This document shows positions 8,092 to 18,207 of a stretch of 57,108 nt of DNA, piece after piece. Origin of the DNA: Desulfobacteraceae bacterium (GTDB lineage: Bacteria; Desulfobacterota; Desulfobacteria; Desulfobacterales; Desulfosarcinaceae). Positions within the stretch are counted from its first letter, which is position 1, and every line of letters begins with the position of its first letter. Under the pieces are notes generated by a model. The model saw nothing but the letters and a program-made list of their open reading frames with translations, was not told the origin of the DNA and made no database searches. The DNA lies in NCBI GenBank assembly GCA_024230435.1, contig JAAERL010000645.1, positions 1 through 57,108 of the forward strand. The letters are read 5' to 3'. The position numbers and the translations under genes are program-made.

Positions 8092-9176
8092 TGAACCACT
8101 GATATTGCAATGCTTTTGGACTCGCCTTGCCGGATCAGCCAATTGCCTGAAAAGGCTTTGACTGATCCTGAAAGGCCAATACCTAATGATACATGGGTAA
8201 GCGGTTTGGATTTGGGGGGACAATCCGAGCCGCTGTTGACGGCTTTGATTACAAGCTCGCCGCCGTATGCGGGAAGCGTGGCGGTAATGCTCTTGGGAGC
8301 CTTTTTGAGAGTATAACCTGATAAATACGTGTGCCCGTTGATGACTAAATCAATTTGGTCACCGTCTTCACATGAAGTGTCCCATATTTTCACAACAATA
8401 AAATTTTTGCTGGTTTTAAGCGTACCGAAAGACTTCACAGGCTCGGGAACCGGCGCTCTATCATCGGTTTGCGAAAACAATGCCAGAAGCCTTTCTTGCA
8501 GGGCTGCCGTGGACGCAAACGCTTTATGAAAGAGCGTTTGTATGGCTTGGCGGGCATCCGGTCCCTGTTTTTGTAAGCTTTGCGCCATGGCTTTGGACAA
8601 GGCTTGCCTGGAGGCGTTGGCAGCGTTTGTCAGCTCCGGCCAATCGGCTTTTTTCAGACGGCGGTTCATTTTATCCAAGGTTATCCGGTAGGCGCGATTA
8701 GTCCCTTTTTGTTGTTGCAGCGCATCGTGTATCAATGTGATTTCTTCAAATGCCCATCGCCGCACAATGGGTTTATAGTGAATAAAGGCTTTGTCTTGCA
8801 GGACCAGTGTCGGGTCTGCCAGTATTTGCAGGAAATGAACACAACGTCCCAAAAGTCTTGCCGCCTGAGTGTCCTTATTGTTGCTGCGGGCTTGAACGGC
8901 CGACTCAAAGGCGGCGTGGGCCAACAGGTCCGCGTCTTCAGCGGCGGGATAGGTCAGCCAGGACTTTTCATCCTGAATACGATTGGGTTCTTCAAGGCCG
9001 TCGATAAAATACGTGTAATAAGAAATCAGCACCGGATGGCGGCTGACATTGGTTAATTCAACCAGTTTTTTTTGCACGGGCATTTGCCAGGCAATTGCCC
9101 CAACAGCACCGGCATGCGAAAAGAGCAAAAAAGTCCCAAAAATCGCACACAGACGGTGTAAAAAATAAAGACGCAT
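8088..9176 (-). CDS. Secreted protein of unknown function
   Basis: This 362-aa protein has an N-terminal signal peptide (about residues 1-28, hydrophobic FGTFLLFSHAGAVGAIAW). A helical middle rich in Ala, Gln and Leu (about 60-230) follows. The C-terminal part (about 255-362) contains IWDTSCEDGDQIDLVINGH, the DGD/NG pattern of a beta-sandwich module common in exported bacterial proteins. I do not recognise a family for the whole protein. Start choice is clear: AAGGAG sits seven bases before the ATG. The gene converges on the U32 gene and the two stop codons overlap (8088-8091), leaving no room for a terminator between them. Confidence 0.7.
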   Translation of the reverse strand: MRLYFLHRLCAIFGTFLLFSHAGAVGAIAWQMPVQKKLVELTNVSRHPVLISYYTYFIDGLEEPNRIQDEKSWLTYPAAEDADLLAHAAFESAVQARSNNKDTQAARLLGRCVHFLQILADPTLVLQDKAFIHYKPIVRRWAFEEITLIHDALQQQKGTNRAYRITLDKMNRRLKKADWPELTNAANASRQALSKAMAQSLQKQGPDARQAIQTLFHKAFASTAALQERLLALFSQTDDRAPVPEPVKSFGTLKTSKNFIVVKIWDTSCEDGDQIDLVINGHTYLSGYTLKKAPKSITATLPAYGGELVIKAVNSGSDCPPKSKPLTHVSLGIGLSGSVKAFSGNWLIRQGESKSIAISVVH

Positions 9177-9187
9177 CTTTACTCCTT

Positions 9188-9255
9188 AGAGCTTGTTTGG
9201 GAAATAGAAAATTTAGCTTTTGCAGCCGATTTAATAATTCCCAAACAGGCTCTTA
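9188..9255. repeat. Long-loop inverted repeat upstream of the secreted protein
   Basis: AGCTTGTTTGGGAA near 9188-9201 pairs with TTCCCAAACAGGCT near 9239-9252 (one mismatch), separated by about 37 bases. It lies just before the ribosome site of the minus-strand gene, so it could be a 5-prime leader structure. The next 80 bases show no gene. Confidence 0.4.
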
Positions 9256-9333
9256 ATGTCGTGGAAGATGTAAAAGAAAATACAATTTATTTTAAAATTA
9301 TCTTTTGCCCCAAGCCCGGCTTTGAAATCAAGT

Positions 9334-9663
9334 TTAGAAATACTTGAGTATATCTGCTGTTTGAAAATTGACGCCGCTTTGATTTTGAACCCAAATCTTT
9401 ATGAATCGCTTCTGTGCTATTTCAATATATTTGCTTACAGTATCAATTGACGCTTTTCTAATCGAACAATAAAAATATTCATCACTCCAAAATGTTCTTT
9501 CCTTCCAAAAATGCTTTTGGAGTTCATGGTGATCTTTCCAAATTCGAAATGTACTTTCCTGCTTCAATTTTCGAAATATTTGCAATGGCGGAAAGCTGGG
9601 TATGCTTTGCATTATAAGCGGATACTCTCAAGCCCCTCGGTCTTTAGCCCAGGGGTTGTTGAC
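9334..9663 (-). pseudogene. Relic of an IS200/IS605-family transposase (tnpA)
   Basis: The 92-aa frame at 9334-9612 matches the C-terminal half of IS200/IS605 TnpA: STFRIWKDHHELQKHFWKER, then WSDEYFYCS and a KYIE helix. The N-terminal half with the catalytic HUH motif is missing, so it is dead. On its upstream side (9629-9663) is the element end hairpin, CCCCTCGG and CCAGGGG around TCTTTAG, in imperfect form. The hairpin is followed on the minus strand by CTTGAGAGTATCCGC, which also occurs inside the omega-RNA-like hairpin at 27876-27898; deletion between the two shared CTTGAGAG strings would explain the present structure. The right end is lost. Confidence 0.75.
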
Positions 9664-9895
9664 TTGTGATGGCTTGCAGTTTCAATTTCCAATTGACCCT
9701 AACAATAAATAATAGCCCGGCAAAACGCGAGAAAAAAAAGTTCATTCCGGACAAAACGTTTCAGATTAGCCGGTGAAGGTAAACTTTGCCCAGGCATATT
9801 TTTTCCAACTTGACGTCAAGGCAACTTACTGTTATCACTGGCATAATTTTTTAAAATCGCCGATGAACACTATTTAGAGCGTAATAATAGGCTGC
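9664..9895 (+). other. Intergenic stretch before comEC, no gene seen
   Basis: No coding region or strong hairpin was seen. It contains GACGTCAAG and similar short strings but no clear promoter. The comEC ATG at 9896 has only a weak purine-rich stretch ahead of it. Confidence 0.4.
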
Positions 9896-12418
9896 ATGGT
9901 GGCTGAACAACTTTCATTTGAAAAATTACCATTAGTTGGTTCCCATTCGAAGGAAAATAGTATCCGGCGCCCTCTTGTGCCTGCGGCAGCGGCTGCAATC
10001 AGCGGGATTGCATTTGGTGTGCAATTTCAGATCAGTTTTATTTGGGCATTGGCTTTGCTGGCCGGGATGTTTTTTTTGATTGTTTTGCACGTAAGGCGTC
10101 AACATCCGTGTTTGTGGCCGGTTTTATTTTTTTGTTTTGTTGTGGGTTATTTTACCATTCAGCCCTACCTGCCGGATGCATTGCCAGAAAACCACGTCTC
10201 AAGGTTTGTGAACCAGGGAAAATGGAAAATTACAGGTGTCGTTGATAACCAGCCCGAATACCGGGATGGAACACTTAGCTTTGTGCTCAACGTCAGTTCA
10301 ATTACACAGGCTCAAAGGGATCATTTTGTGACCGGATTGGTCAAAGTGACAGTCCGGCTTCCTGCGCCCGGTTTGGAGCGTGGAGACAAGGCCGCCTTGA
10401 AAGGCCACTTGAGGGATATTCGCAATTTTGGAAATCCGGGCAGCTTTGATTATGTGCGTTTTATGGCATTTAAGCGTATTTATGCAACCGTTTACGCTTC
10501 AAAAGGCAGTCTTGAATGCTTGGCCCGAAGGTTTAAGCTGCCTGACATAAAACATGCCATCGATACCATGCGAATGAAATTGTCGGCATTGATGCAACAC
10601 GCTTTGGCCGGCAGATCCGATGACACTGTCAGCGTTTTGAAGGCGCTGCTTATAGGTGACCGTGAACAGATGCCCGAAGCTTTGCGCCAAGCTTTTTCCA
10701 GGGCTGGGGTAGGGCATTTGCTGGCTATTTCAGGTCTTCATATCGGATTGATCGCCAATGTTGTTTTTTTACTTTCTTGCGCGTTTTTTGCATGGATTCC
10801 GTGGCTTACAAACCGCGGCTGGGTGCGCAAGGCGGCGTCTTTGCCTGCGCTGGCAGGGGCAATTGGCTACGGTGTTCTGGCCGGGTTGTCAGCTTCAACC
10901 CAGCGCAGTGTTGTCATGGTGCTGGTGTATTTGATGGCTTTTTGGATCGGCCGCCGTCAAAATGCAATTAATTCGGTTGCAGTGGCGGCTTTATTGATTG
11001 TCCTGGTATCGCCTGTCTCGGTGTTGAGCATATCCTTTCAGCTATCTTTTTGTGCGGTTCTTTTTATTTTGCTTGGATTAAATGCATTAATCACATCTGC
11101 GCCTGAAGATGCCCCGGAGCAAAAGAGCTGGTTGATTTGGGTAAAACAACACGTTTTTACGCTTTTTAAAATTTCGATGCTGGCTATGGCTGCAACTTTG
11201 CCTATTGCGGCCCATTATTTCAACCAGATCTCTCTTGTGGGGCCTATAGCCAATATCGTGGTGGTGCCCCTGGCCGGTTCTTTTGCAGTTCCCTGCGGTT
11301 TGCTTGGAGTCGCAGGTTCGTTTTTCAATCAAGCCATTGCGCAATTTTTCTGGCAGGTGGCTGCATACGCTATCGACATTGTTTTGTATTTTGTGCGAGC
11401 TGTTGCCCATTGGCCCTGGGCGGCAGTTAAGATCATAACGCCGGGCGTGTTTGAAATGGTGCTCTATTATGGTGTGCTCGCTGTTATTGCCGGTTGGCGG
11501 CGCTGTGCGTATCGGATTTGGGTGATCAGCTTCTTGTTTTTTTTAATCAGTATGGATGCAGCGTATTGGTGGAGCCAGCGCTACAGCGGCAAAGACTTGC
11601 AGGTGGTCACGCTGGATGCGGGATCCTCCAGCGCCAATGTTTTAACATTACCCGGCGGTTTTACAGTATTGATAGACGGCGCAGGGTTAAGCGGTTTTTC
11701 ATCATTTGATGCAACACAGCGCATTGTTGCGCCATTTTTATGGCATCAAAAAATAAAAACGGTGGATCTGGTTATTTTATCCAATCCTGACACTGAGCGT
11801 TTAAAAGGGCTGTTCTATATTTTCGAACACTTTCAGGTTAATGAAGTCTGGAGCAGCCGTCACACGGTTCAAAATGAAGACTATCGGATTTTGCGCAGGA
11901 TGATCAACCAGGGCAATATCGATCATCAACATTTTGAAACATTGGGCGTGAATGTTGTTCGCAATGGTGTCATGTTCGAATTTTTTTCATCACCTGATGA
12001 CTCTTTTGGCTATAGTAAGCATAAATGGCCAGCTTCTAAAAAGAATTTACCTGTTTTGCGTGTGTGTTATGGGCGGGTTTCATTTTTATTTTCAAACACT
12101 ATCGGCACGGTTGCCGAAAAAAATTTGGTGGCGCAACTTGAACAAGGATCGCTGAAAAGTACGGTTTTATATGTCCCCAATTCCGGGAGCAGAAGCTCCG
12201 GTTGTTCCCGATTTCTTGAGGCCGTGGGAGCCAGGGAGGCAATCATTGCCGTAAGGCGCCGGTATCAAATCGGATTTTCCCATCAAAAGACTCTTAAGCG
12301 CTTGGCCGATACCGGCAGCAGGATTTGGCGCACGGATTTACATGGCGCCATATCCGTTTGGACGAACGGAGAGCACTATCGGGTAACGCCTTTCAGGGAT
12401 GCAAGGCAGCAATATTGA
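9896..12418 (+). CDS. comEC: ComEC/Rec2-type DNA internalisation channel
   Basis: This 840-aa polytopic membrane protein shows the ComEC layout. Membrane helices come first, then an OB-like soluble domain (about 90-210), the conserved VGHLLAISGLHIG stretch at about 271-283 that marks the competence channel domain, more helices to about 560, and a C-terminal metallo-beta-lactamase-like domain (about 565-835, starting LQVVTLDAG). ComEC carries single-stranded DNA across the inner membrane in transformation. The C-terminal domain looks degenerate: the family HxHxDH metal motif, normally in a SHPHxDH context, reads LSNPDTERLKG here, so nuclease activity is doubtful. No other com genes are near. 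Confidence 0.85.
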   Translation: MVAEQLSFEKLPLVGSHSKENSIRRPLVPAAAAAISGIAFGVQFQISFIWALALLAGMFFLIVLHVRRQHPCLWPVLFFCFVVGYFTIQPYLPDALPENHVSRFVNQGKWKITGVVDNQPEYRDGTLSFVLNVSSITQAQRDHFVTGLVKVTVRLPAPGLERGDKAALKGHLRDIRNFGNPGSFDYVRFMAFKRIYATVYASKGSLECLARRFKLPDIKHAIDTMRMKLSALMQHALAGRSDDTVSVLKALLIGDREQMPEALRQAFSRAGVGHLLAISGLHIGLIANVVFLLSCAFFAWIPWLTNRGWVRKAASLPALAGAIGYGVLAGLSASTQRSVVMVLVYLMAFWIGRRQNAINSVAVAALLIVLVSPVSVLSISFQLSFCAVLFILLGLNALITSAPEDAPEQKSWLIWVKQHVFTLFKISMLAMAATLPIAAHYFNQISLVGPIANIVVVPLAGSFAVPCGLLGVAGSFFNQAIAQFFWQVAAYAIDIVLYFVRAVAHWPWAAVKIITPGVFEMVLYYGVLAVIAGWRRCAYRIWVISFLFFLISMDAAYWWSQRYSGKDLQVVTLDAGSSSANVLTLPGGFTVLIDGAGLSGFSSFDATQRIVAPFLWHQKIKTVDLVILSNPDTERLKGLFYIFEHFQVNEVWSSRHTVQNEDYRILRRMINQGNIDHQHFETLGVNVVRNGVMFEFFSSPDDSFGYSKHKWPASKKNLPVLRVCYGRVSFLFSNTIGTVAEKNLVAQLEQGSLKSTVLYVPNSGSRSSGCSRFLEAVGAREAIIAVRRRYQIGFSHQKTLKRLADTGSRIWRTDLHGAISVWTNGEHYRVTPFRDARQQY

Positions 12419-12571
12419 ACCTTGCGGCCGCACTTTTGATATGTTAACTTAATTGATACTATTAATAATAATTATTATTATATTGTACTGATGGCGGCGT
12501 TAAAAACTAAAAATAGAATTAAAATTTATACAGTACCTGAAGTGTTTTAGGGCTGGTTGTTACATTAAACC

Positions 12572-14776
12572 ATGAATCAGAACTCTAATTCTCCAAATAC
12601 TGGTATGGATGCCGTCCAAAAGGGCGAGGCCCGCCTGGATTTGTCAAAAAATTTCATTACGCAATTGAATGCGGCCAGAAAAAGCATTCGCATTTATCCT
12701 ATCCACCACGAACAAGTGCAGATAAACATTAAAAAAGCCTTCATTTCATTAAACGGCATTTTAAAAAAACAATCCGAATTTATCCTTTCTACAGGACAAC
12801 ATTGCCTTATGGCCGATGACCATGAGTTGGATGACAAGAACATCGCCTGTAAGGAAATATTCAACTTTTTTGATAACAATGAAATTGCGTCTATATCCTT
12901 TTTTAGCGGTATTGAGCAGGAGGAATTATTTCAATTTTTGGTTAGTCTTTCTGATAGCGGGGGTGAGCAGTCAGCTAATGGATTGAAACATGAAAACAAA
13001 TTGGAATTCGATCATATCTGTATCCGGTTTTTGGATTACAGTTGTTTGAGCACTACCATCGAGTGTCAGATCAACCGTCAAGATATTTCCGGCCAAGTCC
13101 AGAATATTTGGAGCAAAATAAACAATGCAATGTCCACGGGTCAGATTAAAAAAGATCAACTGGATCTTTCGTTTGTAACTGATCCCGCCATGCTGTCCGA
13201 GGTTTTGAATCAAATTGAGCAAATCAGCGATGATACCGGCAGCGACGGAGATGCTGAACCGGAGGACAGCGCAAATTGCGATGTGCCGGTTTTTCAATCA
13301 AGTATGGCTTTTTTTGATTTGTTGATCAAAGAGTTTAGTCCTGAGCAGAGAAAACAATTTTTATCAACTACTTTTGACGTAGCATGTGATCAAAAAAACA
13401 ATGAAGCCGTAACAAAGTTATTTAATGAGTTGGGGCAGGAAGTTGCGCTTGATATGTTGCAATATGCAAAAAACGACGGTAAGGAAATTTCACCGTCCCT
13501 GCTCGCTTTGATGGAAAATATCGGTGACTTGGCGAAATCAGGAACTCAAGATAAAGAGACGGATAAGAGTTCCAATGGATTTGGCAAGGGTATTCTTCAA
13601 AAATTGCTCGATAGGGAAGCATATGAAACTTATGTAGATCAACCCTATGATTCTGTACTGAGAAAAGGCGTCCCCGCATCTGATAAACAGGCTGCTGCGC
13701 AAGGCCGGATTTCAAAAATAGCAAAGCATCTGGATGATAAAAAAATTACGTGTCATACCTGTCTGGCGTTAGTTCATCTTATGACCGCGAGCAAGGATCA
13801 GCAGGATTATCGTATCTGGGCGCGCCAACTCACTATTATTAAAGATGAATTGATCAATGAAAAATCTTTTGATTGCTTACATACAATTTTGCAAATCAGT
13901 CAAAAAGAGTTTCTTAACCAATCTGATCCTGATAAAAAAAAGATCCTGGCGCTGGTTTTGAAAAGCTTTACAGAGTCTGAATTTATTAGCGCGTTTATCA
14001 AGTCACTTTTGGATCAAGATCAGGAAATTTGCAAAAGAGCGCAGAATTTGCTTAAAAGTTTGGGAAAACCCGCGGCCGGAGAGATTTTGGATAGCTTGGA
14101 AGACGATGAATCCTCCGGAATCAGGCGCAAGAAATTGACCTTGTTGGAAAATTTTGGCATGAATGCCGCAAAGGAGGCTTTGGTGCGCATCAATGATCCG
14201 CGGAGCGATTATGTTTGCCTGATGCTTAAAATCATACGTGAAATGGGAAACGAAGAGTTTTGCAAAGATCTTTATGCGCTGTTGGATCATTGGGACAACA
14301 ACATCGCCCTGGCGGCCCTGGAGGCGCTTTTAGAATTTAGAAATCATATGGGAATCGAATATATAGACAGGATGATCAGCAGTCCATGGTCATATGATAC
14401 AAGCCATTACTTTTTTTTGGCGGGAAAATACAAAGTCAGAGAGGTAATACCCGTTCTGCGGGAGCACTTATCGCGGAGATGGTCAAAAGGCGCTAATTAT
14501 CAATGCAAGATAGCGGCTTTAAAAACGTTAGGCCAGATTGGCGATCCGTGCTGTATGCCCGAATTGAAAAAAATAGCCGGCAAGCGGTTTTCTTTTTTCC
14601 ATAAGCATCACATCAATCTTAAACGGACGTTGTTTGAAACTCTGGCGGGGTACCGGTTTCAGGATGTAAAAGATTTAATCTTTATAGGTGCAAAAAATCA
14701 TGACAATCATATACGCAACAGCTGTTTGAAGTTGTTGAAAAAAAATACAAAAACCGCTACTGATCAAGCTGCATGA
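12572..14776 (+). CDS. HEAT-repeat protein with a domain shared with the next gene
   Basis: This 734-aa cytoplasmic protein has three parts. Residues about 20-135 form a domain whose pattern (KSIRIYPIHHEQVQINIKKA, then a FFSGIEQEELFQFLVSL stretch) is clearly related to residues 5-110 of the HD-GYP protein encoded downstream. A low-complexity acidic linker follows near 215-235. The C-terminal 260 residues are HEAT-type helical repeats (GKPAAGEILDSLEDDES and later units). No enzymatic motif is seen. The 79-base spacing to the HD-GYP gene suggests one operon, so a scaffold or signalling role tied to cyclic-di-GMP is a reasonable inference. The 150 bases upstream are AT-rich with an AATAATAATTATTATTA palindrome. 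Confidence 0.75.
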   Translation: MNQNSNSPNTGMDAVQKGEARLDLSKNFITQLNAARKSIRIYPIHHEQVQINIKKAFISLNGILKKQSEFILSTGQHCLMADDHELDDKNIACKEIFNFFDNNEIASISFFSGIEQEELFQFLVSLSDSGGEQSANGLKHENKLEFDHICIRFLDYSCLSTTIECQINRQDISGQVQNIWSKINNAMSTGQIKKDQLDLSFVTDPAMLSEVLNQIEQISDDTGSDGDAEPEDSANCDVPVFQSSMAFFDLLIKEFSPEQRKQFLSTTFDVACDQKNNEAVTKLFNELGQEVALDMLQYAKNDGKEISPSLLALMENIGDLAKSGTQDKETDKSSNGFGKGILQKLLDREAYETYVDQPYDSVLRKGVPASDKQAAAQGRISKIAKHLDDKKITCHTCLALVHLMTASKDQQDYRIWARQLTIIKDELINEKSFDCLHTILQISQKEFLNQSDPDKKKILALVLKSFTESEFISAFIKSLLDQDQEICKRAQNLLKSLGKPAAGEILDSLEDDESSGIRRKKLTLLENFGMNAAKEALVRINDPRSDYVCLMLKIIREMGNEEFCKDLYALLDHWDNNIALAALEALLEFRNHMGIEYIDRMISSPWSYDTSHYFFLAGKYKVREVIPVLREHLSRRWSKGANYQCKIAALKTLGQIGDPCCMPELKKIAGKRFSFFHKHHINLKRTLFETLAGYRFQDVKDLIFIGAKNHDNHIRNSCLKLLKKNTKTATDQAA

Positions 14777-14855
14777 GGCAGCGGGATTTGCAAGTGACCA
14801 TCAAGGATTAGGCACAAACCCCGCCGATAACAAGATCGGAATCAGGATAAGTCTA

Positions 14856-16028
14856 ATGGAAGTGCTTTCAGTCATAAATCATATCAATGCAGCAATTGCA
14901 AACAAGCTTCTTTACTCGTCAAATCACCCCCAAGTCGCTGATAACATAAAACGCGCTTTTAAAGCCTTAAAAGAAATTTTAAATCAACGATCTGAGCTAA
15001 AATTTATTTTTTTGGAAGATAAGACCATCCTGGACAATAAAATCATAGTATCCAAAACACCTCATTTAAAGCAATTTTCCAAAACCATGCGTTCGGCCGC
15101 CGTTGATAGCATTTGTTTTTTGCCATCGCTTACCATCAATGAATTAAAAAAAATCATTGAAGATTTGGCAAGCGTTGAAAAAGATGTTTTGCACAGCAGC
15201 AGTGGTATTATTCTTGGCAAAATAGACATAGGCAAGGATGAAAACGATGCCTCATCACCTATTGACAGTGAAAATAGCATAATTGAAAATTATAAAAAAA
15301 TCAAAAAAAAGGGGATGCTTGACGGCGTTGGCTTAACTGAAATGAAAGGCATTCTTAAAAGTATAAAAAGCAAACAAAAATTTTCCGTTAATGATCTTAA
15401 ACAAGTTATTCAGAGCTTTATCAGCGGAATGCTGGTTAACATCAAACCTCTGGAAATGCTGGCTTCTTTGAAAGATTCCGATGAGTACACATTTACTCAT
15501 GCCATCAATGTCTGCATTCTTACAATGATGCAAGCGGAAAGTCTCGGAGTGCAAGGAAAAAAACTCTATGAAGTTGGTTTGGCCGCAGCTATGCATGATG
15601 TTGGTAAAATGTTTATCCCTGATGAAATTCTTAACAAAACCGGGAAACTTACCGGTGATGAGCGGTCCCTTTTATGCGATCACGCGTTGCGGGGGGCTCA
15701 ATATATTCTCAAAGTAAAAGGTATGCCCAAACTGGTTTTCATCGCAGCCTTGGAACATCATATCTGTTACAACGGCAAGAGAGGTTATCCTATTTTGAAC
15801 AAAAAAAATACTTGGAAGCCCCACATCGTCAGCCAGATGATTGCCGTCTCAGATGTATTCGATGCAATGCGCAGCCGCCGCCCCTATCAAGCTCCTCAAT
15901 CCGAGGATAGCATAATTGAAGTTTTACTAAATAAAAGGGGATCGGTTTATAATCCATTCCTGGTAGATAATTTTTTACATCTTATTCAACCAAAAAGATT
16001 TGCCAGACCTGACCCCGGCAACATATGA
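14856..16028 (+). CDS. HD-GYP domain phosphodiesterase (predicted cyclic-di-GMP hydrolase)
   Basis: This 390-aa protein has an N-terminal domain (about 5-110) shared with the preceding HEAT protein and a C-terminal HD-GYP domain (about 190-375). The metal-binding HD pair is H247-D248 ([11 protein letters not shown]), followed by KTGKLTGDE, a H-H pair at 301-302 and the GYP triad at 310-312 in the variant form NGKRGYP. HD-GYP proteins linearise cyclic-di-GMP to pGpG or GMP; the intact metal ligands argue for activity. There are no membrane segments or receiver domain, so input probably comes through the shared N-terminal domain. The gene ends inside the 5-prime region of fumarase, 70 bases before its start. 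Confidence 0.85.
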   Translation: MEVLSVINHINAAIANKLLYSSNHPQVADNIKRAFKALKEILNQRSELKFIFLEDKTILDNKIIVSKTPHLKQFSKTMRSAAVDSICFLPSLTINELKKIIEDLASVEKDVLHSSSGIILGKIDIGKDENDASSPIDSENSIIENYKKIKKKGMLDGVGLTEMKGILKSIKSKQKFSVNDLKQVIQSFISGMLVNIKPLEMLASLKDSDEYTFTHAINVCILTMMQAESLGVQGKKLYEVGLAAAMHDVGKMFIPDEILNKTGKLTGDERSLLCDHALRGAQYILKVKGMPKLVFIAALEHHICYNGKRGYPILNKKNTWKPHIVSQMIAVSDVFDAMRSRRPYQAPQSEDSIIEVLLNKRGSVYNPFLVDNFLHLIQPKRFARPDPGNI

Positions 16029-16098
16029 TCAACTGCGATTATTTCAGTTTGTGGAAGATAGTTTTTGTTCTCGTTTTTTACTCAAAGGAGATGCAACT

Positions 16099-17703
16099 AT
16101 GACAAAATTCGCCTTTCAAACCTTATTTCCGTTAGGCGAGGATCAGACAACCTATCGGAAATTGACGGATCGATACGTATCAACAGGTACCTTTGAAGGC
16201 AGCCAGATTATTAAAATCGATCCCATGGGACTTACTGTGCTGGCTCAACAGGCGTTTAAAGATGTTGCCCATCTTTACAGGCCTGAGCACCTGAAACAGC
16301 TTGTCAATATTTTGAACGATCCTGAAAGTTCAGCCAATGATCGTTTTGTGGCCCTGGAAATGCTAAAAAATGCAGTTATTTCGGCTGAAATGGTTTTCCC
16401 CATGTGTCAGGATACAGGCACTGCAATTATCATCGGTAAAAAGGGGCAAAGGGTCTGGACCGGCAATAATGACGAAAAGGCCCTGTCCAAAGGCGTCTTT
16501 GAGGCTTATGCCAATAATAATTTGAGGTATTCTCAAAATGCTCCTTTAACCATGTACGAAGAAAAGAACACCGGCTGCAACCTGCCTGCCCAAATTGAAC
16601 TGTACGCCACCGATTCAGATACCTATAATTTTTTAATGCTGGCCAAGGGCGGTGGATCGGGTAATAAAACTTACCTTTACCAGGAAACCAAGGCCGTCCT
16701 GAATCCGGGTACGCTGGTGGATTTTCTTGTTGCCAAGATGAAAGGGCTGGGAACGGCAGCTTGTCCGCCCTATCATTTGGCCGTTGCGGTTGGCGGCACA
16801 TCTGCTGAAATGACATTAAAAACCGTCAAATTGGCTTCAGCCAAATATCTCGACCAGCTTGCCGTCAGTGGAAGCATAACCGGACATGGTTTCCGTGACT
16901 TAGAGCTCGAGGAGCAATTGCTCAAACGCTCTCGTGAACTTGGCCTCGGTGCTCAATTCGGCGGTAAGTATTTTTGCCACGATGTGCGTGTTATTCGTTT
17001 GCCACGCCATGGCGCCTCATGCCCTATAGGAATCGGAGTAAGTTGCAGTGCCGACCGCAACATCAAAGCCAAGATTACAAGTGAGGGAATATTTCTGGAA
17101 AAACTGGAAACCAATCCTGCCCAATATTTGCCTGAGCCCGTGGAAGATGGCGCCGAGACAGTGAATATTGATCTGAATCAACCCATGGATAAAATCCGTT
17201 CGATCCTGACGCAGTATCCTGTGTCCACCCGTTTGCTTTTAAACGGTAAAATCATTGTGGCCCGTGATATCGCCCATGCAAAACTTAAAGAACGCTTAGA
17301 TAGCGGTCAACCATTACCGCAGTATTTTAAAGATCACATTGTCTATTACGCCGGTCCTGCCAAAACCCCGGACGGACATCCTTCCGGCTCATTTGGCCCC
17401 ACCACTGCCGGGCGTATGGACCCTTATGTGCCCATTTTTCAGGAGCAGGGCGGCTCAATGGTAATGCTGGCCAAGGGAAACCGCTCATCCGTTGTAACTG
17501 AATCGTGTAAAACCTATGGTGGTTTTTACCTCGGCTCCATCGGCGGCCCTGCCGCCCGATTGGGCAAAGATTGTATCACTCATGTAGAATTGTTGGAGTA
17601 TCCCGAACTGGGGATGGAGGCCATTTACCGGATTAGCGTAAAAGATTTCCCGGCTTTTATATTGGTAGACGATAAGGGTAACGATTTTTTCACTACGTTA
17701 TAG
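16099..17703 (+). CDS. fumA: Class I fumarate hydratase (iron-sulfur)
   Basis: This 534-aa enzyme interconverts fumarate and malate in the citric acid cycle. It is the single-chain class I form: C103 in the CQDTG motif, C222 ([14 protein letters not shown]) and one of C308/C316 ([11 protein letters not shown]) are the expected ligands of the oxygen-labile [4Fe-4S] cluster. The start was moved from the longest frame (16000) to ATG 16099 because AAAGGAG lies eight bases ahead and the extra 33 residues would overlap the HD-GYP gene and have no family counterpart. Length matches the family. The gene symbol is by family; fumA and fumB cannot be told apart here. Confidence 0.9.
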   Translation: MTKFAFQTLFPLGEDQTTYRKLTDRYVSTGTFEGSQIIKIDPMGLTVLAQQAFKDVAHLYRPEHLKQLVNILNDPESSANDRFVALEMLKNAVISAEMVFPMCQDTGTAIIIGKKGQRVWTGNNDEKALSKGVFEAYANNNLRYSQNAPLTMYEEKNTGCNLPAQIELYATDSDTYNFLMLAKGGGSGNKTYLYQETKAVLNPGTLVDFLVAKMKGLGTAACPPYHLAVAVGGTSAEMTLKTVKLASAKYLDQLAVSGSITGHGFRDLELEEQLLKRSRELGLGAQFGGKYFCHDVRVIRLPRHGASCPIGIGVSCSADRNIKAKITSEGIFLEKLETNPAQYLPEPVEDGAETVNIDLNQPMDKIRSILTQYPVSTRLLLNGKIIVARDIAHAKLKERLDSGQPLPQYFKDHIVYYAGPAKTPDGHPSGSFGPTTAGRMDPYVPIFQEQGGSMVMLAKGNRSSVVTESCKTYGGFYLGSIGGPAARLGKDCITHVELLEYPELGMEAIYRISVKDFPAFILVDDKGNDFFTTL

Positions 17704-18207
17704 CAGCATCTGTGATTGGCCCCGTACAAAAAAAGTGCGGGCGCCGTCACCGGATATATGCATTTTGGGCATACTTTTTGCAGAATTTTTCGTAAGCTCA
17801 AACGATTTGTTGCGCGTGCGGCCCGGTTGAAGATAAATTCCTTTAATTGTGATGTTTTTTACCAAAATGGAATTTATTTCCTGTTTGTTTTTATGAAAAG
17901 TAAAATTTTGCTTATGGTTTATTAATTTATGGTAAAGTTTTTTTGTTGCAAAATAGTCTTTCAAATATTAACCTAATAATAATACAGACTAAATAAGTAT
18001 GGATTTATGAGTAGCACCACTTACTCGACATTGATGTAGATTTCACCTCCCATATTTGCTCCCCTGAGATGGTTCAGTTTGGCATCACCGATTTTGTGAC
18101 TAATTTCGAGATTAATTTTGTGATTGGTTTTTAGCATTAATGTGTTGGAAACCCTATGCCATGGAAAGGGATTTATTGAGTTCCTATTCCTCGAGAACCG
18201 ACGTATC
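17704..18207. other. Intergenic stretch after fumarase
   Basis: No gene is supported in these 500 bases. A weak stem (CCCGTAC / GTGCGGG around seven A) at about 17722-17742 could be a fumarase transcript end, though no T run follows. The rest is AT-rich and should include the promoter of the PilZ fusion gene. Confidence 0.4.

Noticed and set aside
16000-16098. Longer N-terminus for fumarase
   Set aside because: It overlaps the HD-GYP gene; the strong AAAGGAG before 16099 and the family length favour the shorter form.
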